Made by a program: the position numbers and the translations under genes. From the NCBI GenBank assembly GCA_003554375.1, contig PWGF01000503.1, positions 1 to 10,325 of the forward strand: a stretch of DNA of 10,325 nucleotides, given 5' to 3'. The notes below the pieces were generated by a model. That model was not told where the DNA came from. It ran no database searches and saw only the letters and a program-made list of their open reading frames with translations. Positions 5,713 to 10,325 of this stretch are shown here, piece after piece. The DNA comes from Spirochaetaceae bacterium (GTDB taxonomy: Bacteria > Spirochaetota > Spirochaetia > DSM-27196 > SKKC01). The number at the start of each line of letters is the position of its first letter. Within the stretch, counting starts at the first letter, position 1.

Positions 5713-6126
5713 ATGGCCCTCCTCAAGTACTTCCTCATAGGGATCTATTTCGGAATCGTCCTGGTGAAGGGCGAAGTCGTCTCGTGGTTCCGGATCCAGG
5801 AGATGTTCCACCTCCAGTCCGCGTACATGTACCTGGTTATCGCAAGCGCGGTCGTCGTCGGCATGATCTTCGTGTTTGCGGCGAAGGCGTTCAAGCTCCG
5901 GTCGCTCGACGGCCAGAACCTGGACTTCAAAGGCAAGCCCTTCAACAAGGTCGGGAACACCGCCGGCGGCGTTATCTTCGGTTTCGGCTGGGCGCTGGCC
6001 GGCGCCTGCCCGGGCCCCATGTACGCACTCCTAGGGGCCGGCTATTGGGCGATTGCCGTGGGACTGGTCTTCGCATTCCTGGGCGCGCTCACCTACGGCT
6101 ACCTAAAACCCCGCCTGCCGCACTGA
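5713..6126 (+). CDS. YeeE/YedE-family sulfur channel subunit (PmpB-like half)
   Basis: 137 residues, the shorter partner of the preceding gene. Hydrophobic segments lie at about 4-19, 38-57, 84-100 and 110-130. The motif GWALAGACPGPMYALLGAG (92-110), with C99 in the family's GxCPGP signature, matches the second half of full-length YeeE. The pair probably assembles into one pseudo-symmetric thiosulfate or reduced-sulfur channel. An upstream in-frame ATG (5650) lies inside the previous gene and would add an unrelated polar stretch. ATG 5713 is chosen because GGAGG (5700-5704) sits 8 bases upstream and the membrane segment begins immediately. The stop is followed directly by a G-rich tract. The loop at residues 59-82 is basic and probably cytoplasmic. 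Confidence 0.88.
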   Translation: MALLKYFLIGIYFGIVLVKGEVVSWFRIQEMFHLQSAYMYLVIASAVVVGMIFVFAAKAFKLRSLDGQNLDFKGKPFNKVGNTAGGVIFGFGWALAGACPGPMYALLGAGYWAIAVGLVFAFLGALTYGYLKPRLPH

Positions 6127-6128
6127 GC

Positions 6129-6151
6129 GGGCGGGGACGGAGGGGGCGGGG
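6129..6151 (+). other. putative G-quadruplex tract after the channel operon
   Basis: Four runs of 3, 4, 5 and 4 guanines are separated by 1, 5 and 1 bases, satisfying the canonical G3+N1-7 pattern on the coding strand. It begins 3 bases past the stop codon, so it would be in the 3' end of the pmpAB-like mRNA. Confidence 0.55.
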
Positions 6152-6159
6152 ACCGAGGA

Positions 6160-6213
6160 CGGTATACCGACACCGACGCCGGTCGGAGGCCGGTATGCCG
6201 ACACCGGCGCCGG
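6160..6213. repeat. imperfect 23-bp direct repeat, period 31
   Basis: Segments 6160-6182 and 6191-6213 match at 21 of 23 positions. Both contain GCCGG, and the second contains the palindrome CCGGCGCCGG (6204-6213). The first holds GGTATACC (6161-6168) and the hairpin at 6173-6186. The region could act as a structured 3' end for the channel operon. Confidence 0.7.
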
Positions 6214-6225
6214 ACCCGCCGGCAC

Positions 6226-6254
6226 TTGGAAAGCTCCGACATCTCGACTAAAAT
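6226..6254 (+). promoter_or_regulatory. candidate promoter of the amylase-radical SAM operon
   Basis: TTGGAA (6226-6231, 4/6) is followed after 17 bases by TAAAAT (6249-6254, 5/6). The predicted start is near 6261, about 110 bases before the ATG. The spacing and an AT-rich -10 in GC-rich surroundings make it credible. Confidence 0.55.
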
Positions 6255-6370
6255 TGCCGGTGCATAGTGCGCTTCCGGCGTGCGCGGGAGGTGCGCAGTA
6301 ACCAACACCGCACGACGAACCGGCCCGAAGAGCCCAGCGGACGCCGGTAACCGGACGAAAGGAGCTCCGT

Positions 6371-8023
6371 ATGCCGCGTCGGATACTTCCGATTCTTCTT
6401 CCTATTCTCACCGTTACGATCTTCCTCGGTGCGTGCGAGACCGTTTTCGACACGACGGAACCCGAAGAACCTGCCGAGGAGGAGCCTGAGCTCACCCATA
6501 CGGCAACTGACTACCCGACAAACCAGAATCCGCCCGAGTGGATCTGGGAGGGCGCAATCTACGAGGTCTTCGTACGCAACATCGGCGAGGACGGGACGTT
6601 TGCGGAGCTGGAAGAAGAGCTACCCCGTATCAAGGAGTTGGGGGTGAAGACGCTCTGGCTCATGCCGATCCATCCCATCGGTGAGGAGAAGCGCAAAGGC
6701 CCCGCAGGCTCACCGTATTCGGTACAGGACTTCTACGAAGTCCATCCCGACTACGGCACCAAGGAGGATTTCCACTCGCTGCGGGAGACAGCGCACGAGC
6801 TGGATATGAAGATCATCCTCGATTGGGTCGCGAACCACACTGCGCACGACCACGAATGGACCGAGAACCCCGAGTGGTACATCCAGGACCAGGACGGTGA
6901 GCCGCGGCCTCCCATCGCCTTCCCCGAATGGTGGGACATTGCCGCGCTCGACTACAGCCGCAACGAACCGCGCGAAGTCATGACCGATGCGATTCGCTAC
7001 TGGGTGGAGGAGATGGAGGTTGACGGCTTCCGCTTCGACTACCCCGGAGACATCCCCATGGACTACTGGGGCTACGTGCTTCCGAAAATGCAGGAGATAA
7101 ACCCGGATCTCTTTCTCCTCGCCGAGACCGGAGACACCGAGTTCATCACCGACGGGCCGTTTCACATGCTCTACGGATGGTCGAGCCACTTCACCCACGC
7201 AGGCGTTTGGACCGGCGATGCGCGGCCGCACGAGCTCGTCAATCAGGCACAACAGGAGATCGAGGGGACCGCCGGCTCGCCGCCCATGCGCTTCATCACC
7301 AACCACGACGAGACGAGCTGGACGCTCAACCCGGTGGTGCTCTTCGGCAATAACAACCCGCATGTAGCCGGAGCAAATGCCGAGCCGCTTCTGGAGGAAA
7401 ACGATCCCGAGTACGTCGACTCGGACGGCTCCAAGGCCGCCGCTGTCGCCCAGCTTCTTCTGCCCGGCGTGCCCATGCTGTACAACGCTCAGGAAATCGG
7501 AAGCGTGGACGCCGAAGGCCGCCTCGTCGGACACCCGTTCGACGACGAAGCGAGTAACGACACCGCGTATCTCTTCACCGAGAGCACCTACTCCTGGGAC
7601 GATCTCGGCCCCACCTCCGAGCGCTTTCAGGAGTTCTACACAGCCCTCCTGGAGCTCCGGAACGAAAGCCGGCTCTTCCGCCGCGGCGATATGCGCATCC
7701 CGGACGACTACTCGCGGAACGACGAGCTCGTTTTCTACGCGCGAACGCTTGCGGGATCACCGGAAGGTTCCGGAAACGGGGAGAGCGCGAATGAGTCCGG
7801 AGACGACAGCTCCGAGAGTACCTACGGCGTGGTGGTCGTGAATCCGACGCCCGACCCGCTCGAAGCGGACGTCGACGCCCTCCTCGAGCGCGCCGTCCCG
7901 GATGCCGGCGAGCGCGCGTGGAGCTACCGCGCCGGGCACCACCTCGAGCGGGGCGACATCTCGGAGCTCCAGGCGCGGGAGGAGATCGACGGCTACGAAT
8001 GGTGGATCATCGAGGAGATGTGA
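6371..8023 (+). CDS. GH13 alpha-amylase-family lipoprotein
   Basis: 550 residues. The signal peptide ends in lipobox FLGAC with C22 to be lipidated, followed by an acidic tether (EPEEPAEEEPE, 30-40). The (beta/alpha)8 domain shows the GH13 regions: DWVANH (151-156), DGFRFD (218-223, nucleophile D223), LLAETGD (249-255, acid/base E252) and FITNHDE (308-314, D313). SPYSVQDFYEVHPDYGT (114-130) is typical of extracellular alpha-amylases, so the catalytic triad is complete. It should hydrolyse alpha-1,4-glucans, or transglycosylate, at the cell surface or in the periplasm. The C-terminal beta domain (about 440-550) is interrupted by a Ser/Gly/Glu-rich insert (461-483). GGAG (6361-6364) lies 6 bases before the ATG. 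The protein is strongly acidic, which may suggest a saline habitat. The GH13 subfamily and exact substrate are not resolved. Confidence 0.92.
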   Translation: MPRRILPILLPILTVTIFLGACETVFDTTEPEEPAEEEPELTHTATDYPTNQNPPEWIWEGAIYEVFVRNIGEDGTFAELEEELPRIKELGVKTLWLMPIHPIGEEKRKGPAGSPYSVQDFYEVHPDYGTKEDFHSLRETAHELDMKIILDWVANHTAHDHEWTENPEWYIQDQDGEPRPPIAFPEWWDIAALDYSRNEPREVMTDAIRYWVEEMEVDGFRFDYPGDIPMDYWGYVLPKMQEINPDLFLLAETGDTEFITDGPFHMLYGWSSHFTHAGVWTGDARPHELVNQAQQEIEGTAGSPPMRFITNHDETSWTLNPVVLFGNNNPHVAGANAEPLLEENDPEYVDSDGSKAAAVAQLLLPGVPMLYNAQEIGSVDAEGRLVGHPFDDEASNDTAYLFTESTYSWDDLGPTSERFQEFYTALLELRNESRLFRRGDMRIPDDYSRNDELVFYARTLAGSPEGSGNGESANESGDDSSESTYGVVVVNPTPDPLEADVDALLERAVPDAGERAWSYRAGHHLERGDISELQAREEIDGYEWWIIEEM

Positions 8024-8033
8024 GCGTGAGACC

Positions 8034-8990
8034 ATGAACGCACTGCCCGGATATGCCCGGTTGGAGGAGGCGGGAAAGCTCGACGAACGGGTCGAACGGG
8101 CGTATGCCGTGCTGGAAGCATGTGAGCTCTGTCCCCGCCGCTGCCGGGTCAACCGGCGGCGAGGGGAGACCGGATTCTGCCGAACCGCGCAGAACGCGGT
8201 CGTCTCCGGAGCCGATGCACACTTCGGAGAAGAGGACCCGCTCGTCGGGAACAACGGCTCCGGAACGATCTTCTTCTCGTACTGTAATCTCCGCTGCCAC
8301 TTCTGCCAGAACGCTCACATCGCGCATGACGGCCTTGGCCGGACCGTGAGCGATGCCCAGCTTGCGTCCATGATGCTCGATCTTCAGCGCCGCGGCTGTC
8401 ACAACGTCAACGCCGTAACCCCCACCCACGTACTCCCCAACGTGGTGGGAGCGCTGCGCACCGCGGGACGCAGCGGGCTACGGTTGCCTCTCTGCTACAA
8501 CACCGGCGGGTACGACAGTATCGAGAGCATTCAGCTGTTGGACGGCATCGCGGATCTCTATCTTGCCGACATCAAGTTCATGGATCCCAACGCCTCGCGC
8601 GAATACGTTTCCGCCGGTCCCGCCGACTATTCCGAGCGGGCAACGGAGGCGGTGCGCGAGATGCACCGCCAGGTGGGCGACCTCGTTACCGACGGCCGCG
8701 GGATCGCACAACGGGGCCTCATGATCCGTCACTTGGTGATGCCGGACAACGTCGCCGGCACCGACCGCCTCATGCGCTGGATCGCCGGAAACCTCTCGCC
8801 GCACACGTACGTGAATATCATGGCGCAGTACACTCCCGCGCACCACGCGCACCAATACCCCCGGATAGCGCGCCCTATCACCGCACGGGAGTTTGCCGAT
8901 GCGGTCGAGGCCGCTCGCGACGCCGGCCTCACCAACATCGACCGCCGCGCCCTGCTCCAGTACGAGTCGCTGCGCCGCCGCCTCCGGTAA
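8034..8990 (+). CDS. radical SAM protein, PflX-like (COG1313 type)
   Basis: 318 residues. SYCNLRCHFCQN (82-93) contains the CxxxCxxC motif (C84, C88, C91) that binds the radical SAM [4Fe-4S] cluster. Upstream, C30, C33, C37 and C49 in ACELCPRRCRV...TGFCR form the extra N-terminal cysteine set typical of PflX-type homologues of pyruvate-formate-lyase activating enzyme. FGEEDPLVGNNGSGTIFFS (64-82) is also characteristic. The natural substrate of this family is not known to me, so no reaction is assigned. ATG 8034 is 10 bases past the amylase stop; an upstream in-frame ATG (7902) falls inside the amylase gene and gives unrelated sequence. The SD is weak (GTGAG at 8026-8030), which suggests coupling to amylase translation. 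It is cytoplasmic, unlike its operon partner. Family confident; role unknown. Confidence 0.88.
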   Translation: MNALPGYARLEEAGKLDERVERAYAVLEACELCPRRCRVNRRRGETGFCRTAQNAVVSGADAHFGEEDPLVGNNGSGTIFFSYCNLRCHFCQNAHIAHDGLGRTVSDAQLASMMLDLQRRGCHNVNAVTPTHVLPNVVGALRTAGRSGLRLPLCYNTGGYDSIESIQLLDGIADLYLADIKFMDPNASREYVSAGPADYSERATEAVREMHRQVGDLVTDGRGIAQRGLMIRHLVMPDNVAGTDRLMRWIAGNLSPHTYVNIMAQYTPAHHAHQYPRIARPITAREFADAVEAARDAGLTNIDRRALLQYESLRRRLR

Positions 8991-9036
8991 GCCCGCGTGC
9001 CGCGAAGCTCGCGTGCTGCCAAGCCCGCGTGGCCAC
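8989..9036. repeat. 16-bp tandem repeat, three units
   Basis: Three consecutive 16-base units (8989-9004, 9005-9020, 9021-9036) begin AAGCCCGCGTG, AAGCTCGCGTG and AAGCCCGCGTG. Units 1 and 2 match at 13/16; units 1 and 3 share their first 11 bases. The array starts within the TAA stop codon of the radical SAM gene. Confidence 0.8.
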
Positions 9037-9054
9037 GTCGAGTCGAAATCGACG
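9036..9054 (+). terminator. hairpin, possible end of amylase-radical SAM operon
   Basis: CGTCGA (9036-9041) pairs perfectly with TCGACG (9049-9054) around a 7-base loop, 46 bases after the radical SAM stop. No T-run follows, so intrinsic termination is only suggested. Confidence 0.3.
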
Positions 9055-9123
9055 ACATCCGCGGACCTGCCGCCGGAATGCTTGCTGGAAAGCTGGAGCA
9101 GTAGCTGTTACCGTAGCGCTTCG

Positions 9124-9288
9124 ATGATTCGCCGTTTTCTATTGCTTCTGCTGCTGTTCCTCTTTGCCGGCGCCATAGTCGAAGCCGAGGTGTTCGCGGA
9201 GCTCCATCCGGGCCTTCGGCAATCGCCGGGCTTTAGTCGGAAACCGGCTTCTGTGATACACTTTCGGAGTAGGGGCGGCGTCTCGTGA
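9124..9288 (+). CDS. possible 54-residue exported peptide
   Basis: ATG 9124 opens MIRRFLLLLLLFLFAGAIVE, a textbook signal-peptide shape: two arginines, a leucine-rich core and a small-residue cut region near AIVEA. It is followed by about 33 residues rich in R, S, H and F that resemble no family I know. No convincing SD precedes the ATG. The 3' half contains the promoter candidate of the next gene, which argues against it. It may be a decayed gene or a chance ORF. Confidence 0.3.
   Translation: MIRRFLLLLLLFLFAGAIVEAEVFAELHPGLRQSPGFSRKPASVIHFRSRGGVS
9254..9262 (+). promoter_or_regulatory. extended -10 promoter of the exported barrel gene
   Basis: TGATACACT gives an extended -10 (TG-A-TACACT, 4/6 in the hexamer). 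The nearest -35-like string is weak (TTTAGT, 9232-9237, 19-base spacer). The predicted start is near 9269. It is nearly identical to TGATAGACT (1078-1086) before the other exported-protein gene. Confidence 0.45.
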
Positions 9289-9297
9289 CGCGTGCCC
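9273..9297 (+). promoter_or_regulatory. 5'-UTR stem-loop at the predicted mRNA 5' end
   Basis: GCGTC-TCGT-GACGC (9278-9291) forms a perfect 5-bp stem, extended across a small internal loop by GGGC/GCCC (9273-9276 and 9294-9297). It begins only about 4 bases from the predicted transcription start. Stem-loops placed this way often protect envelope-protein mRNAs from decay; that role is inferred here. Confidence 0.4.
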
Positions 9298-9330
9298 GAT
9301 CCCCCGACTGGGTCAATGAGAGGTAGGTTC

Positions 9331-10325
9331 ATGAGCAAGAGGAGAAAGTCAGGGCTTCTGATGGTTGCGTGCATGGTTGGGTTTGCGCTTCTGGCTGCAC
9401 CGGCTGTGGCGGCGGATGATATCGAAGAAATGGAGGAGCTCGGAAAAGCCCTCGAGGATTTTGGGAAGAGCGTCACGCCGACCCTCGGGCACTACAACGC
9501 CATCGGTCTCCAGTGGTCGGACGCGTACATTGGGCAGCTCCTGAGGGTCCCTCCCAACGTAGGGCTTGGCATCACGGCTGGTGCGGCGACGCTCCCCTTC
9601 CCGGAGGCCGTGCAGGACGAAATCGGTGAGGAGATTCCCTTCGCGGACACCGTCGGCGTGCCGATCCCCGCATACACCGTGGACGCCCGAGTCGGCGGGC
9701 TCATTCTACCTTTTGACGTCGGCGTAAAAGTCGGCCTCCTGCAAGAGGGCGATCTCATGGACGAAGGGCTGAAGATAGACTATCTCCTCGCCGGCGCGGA
9801 CGTCCGCTTCAGCGTGATCGACGAAGGCGTAGTACTGCCAGGAGTGTCCGCGGGAGTGGGGCTCAACTACTCGCAGATGGTTCTTGGAGTGACGGAGGAC
9901 GATCAGGAGCTCGATCCGATAACTGTAAACGACGAGGAGTACCAACTTACGTTCAAAGAACCTGGTTTCCGCATGGGTTGGGAAAACAGCAGGTCAATCG
10001 ACTTCAAGGCTCAGGCCAGCAAGCGCCTCCTCATCTTCCAGCCTTTCCTCGGCGCAGCCGCTACCTACACAACAGCGAACGTCGGGGGCCAGTTCAGCAC
10101 TGAGCTATTGGTGGACGGCGATCCCTACGACCCGGATGACGTGGCGGATGACGTTGCCGCTGAGATCGAAGACACCCTTGAAACCGAGGATCCCACTGAC
10201 CTTACCTTCGGCCGGTTTCAAGAGCACAGCGCCTGGTCGGGCCGACTCTTCGGCGGACTCGGACTGCGCCTCTTGGTGCTCCGCCTGGATGTCGGGGCCT
10301 CAATCGACTCGACCGGAAGCGTCGG
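9331..10325 (+). CDS. exported protein, probable outer-membrane beta-barrel (3' end beyond window)
   Basis: 331 codons are visible with no stop. MSKRRKSGLLMVACMVGFAL and the following LAAPAVA form a Sec signal peptide, probably cut after AVA-A near residue 27-28. The cysteine at residue 14 lies inside the hydrophobic core and is not a lipobox. After a short acidic helix (about 29-47), the chain alternates hydrophobic and polar residues with many glycines: VGLGITAGAA, DVGVKVGLL, LPGVSAGVGLNYS, FLGAAATYTT and FGGLGLRLLVLRLDVGAS. This is the texture of transmembrane beta-hairpins. An acidic excursion (DPYDPDDVADDVAAEIEDTL) may be an extracellular loop. I do not recognise the family and assign no substrate. 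ATG 9331 is chosen over in-frame ATG 9316 because GAGAGG (9318-9323) lies 7 bases upstream. The barrel call is inference from composition. Confidence 0.75.
   Translation, partial: MSKRRKSGLLMVACMVGFALLAAPAVAADDIEEMEELGKALEDFGKSVTPTLGHYNAIGLQWSDAYIGQLLRVPPNVGLGITAGAATLPFPEAVQDEIGEEIPFADTVGVPIPAYTVDARVGGLILPFDVGVKVGLLQEGDLMDEGLKIDYLLAGADVRFSVIDEGVVLPGVSAGVGLNYSQMVLGVTEDDQELDPITVNDEEYQLTFKEPGFRMGWENSRSIDFKAQASKRLLIFQPFLGAAATYTTANVGGQFSTELLVDGDPYDPDDVADDVAAEIEDTLETEDPTDLTFGRFQEHSAWSGRLFGGLGLRLLVLRLDVGASIDSTGSV

Larger units (their letters stand above)
6127..6370 (+). other. intergenic region: G-rich tract, repeats, promoter, leader
   Basis: These 244 bases contain, in order, a four-run G tract (6129-6151), an imperfect direct repeat (6160-6182 and 6191-6213) with a hairpin CCGAC-GCCG-GTCGG (6173-6186), a sigma70-like promoter (6226-6254), and a leader of about 110 bases. 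The leader has a small hairpin TGCGC/GCGCA (6281-6297) whose loop is GGGAGGT. No credible gene is seen. Confidence 0.6.
8991..9330 (+). other. 340-base gap with repeats, possible small ORF and promoter
   Basis: The gap holds the 16-bp tandem repeat, a hairpin (9036-9054), a 54-codon hydrophobic ORF of uncertain reality (9124-9288), an extended -10 promoter candidate (9254-9262), and a leader stem-loop (9273-9297) before the exported-protein gene. Nothing else is recognised. Confidence 0.6.

Noticed and set aside
6281..6297. GGGAGGTG as the SD of an upstream ORF before the amylase
   Set aside because: No ATG follows at suitable distance; the only frame nearby is a GTG-initiated 19-codon stretch beginning within the purine run itself.
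6710..7534. 274-codon minus-strand ORF antisense to the amylase
   Set aside because: The sense frame carries all four GH13 regions. The antisense frame simply mirrors codon bias.
8989..9036. 16-bp units as a CRISPR array
   Set aside because: Units are directly adjacent with no spacers and are too short for CRISPR repeats.
9342..9372. lipoprotein signal at the cysteine of MVAC in the last gene
   Set aside because: The hydrophobic core continues past the cysteine to AAPAVA, and the residue at -3 does not fit a lipobox; a normal signal peptide is more likely.

Overview
The window is GC-rich bacterial chromosome with classical Shine-Dalgarno sites, sigma70-like promoters, several Sec signal peptides and one lipoprotein. 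This points to a cell-envelope-rich, probably diderm organism. Strongly acidic secreted proteins and a predicted outer-membrane barrel would fit a halotolerant free-living spirochaete, but that placement is a low-confidence inference. I see no rRNA, tRNA, CRISPR array, insertion sequence or phage gene.

Layout. (1) Positions 1-951, minus strand: most of a Gfo/Idh/MocA-type NAD(P)-dependent sugar or inositol dehydrogenase, cut by the left edge. (2) 1105-2457, plus: an exported protein with a two-segment hydrophobic N-terminal module and TPR-like helices. (3) 2607-6126: a divergent four-gene sulfur module. Leftward run a persulfide-dioxygenase/rhodanese fusion (3440-4870) and a TauE/SafE permease (2607-3413). 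Rightward run two half-size YeeE/YedE (PmpA/PmpB-like) channel subunits (5136-5699 and 5713-6126). (4) 6371-8990: a GH13 alpha-amylase-family lipoprotein followed 10 bases later by a PflX-type radical SAM protein. (5) 9331 to the right edge: an exported protein, probably an outer-membrane beta-barrel, incomplete.

How the sulfur genes work together. YeeE-type channels import thiosulfate or related reduced sulfur. The dioxygenase domain oxidises low-molecular-weight persulfide to sulfite. The rhodanese domain moves sulfane sulfur between persulfide, sulfite and thiosulfate. TauE/SafE proteins export sulfite or related anions. The gene set matches the bigR/blh operons of plant-associated Proteobacteria and the cst operon of Staphylococcus, but no BigR- or CstR-type repressor and no SQR lies in the window. 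The 265-base divergent region contains opposing promoters that share one 9-base palindrome and a leader able to form competing hairpins, so it is the most interesting non-coding stretch here.

The intergenic gaps are also notable for short tandem duplications (units of 8, 14, 16 and about 31 bases) and a 27-base dispersed repeat present twice.
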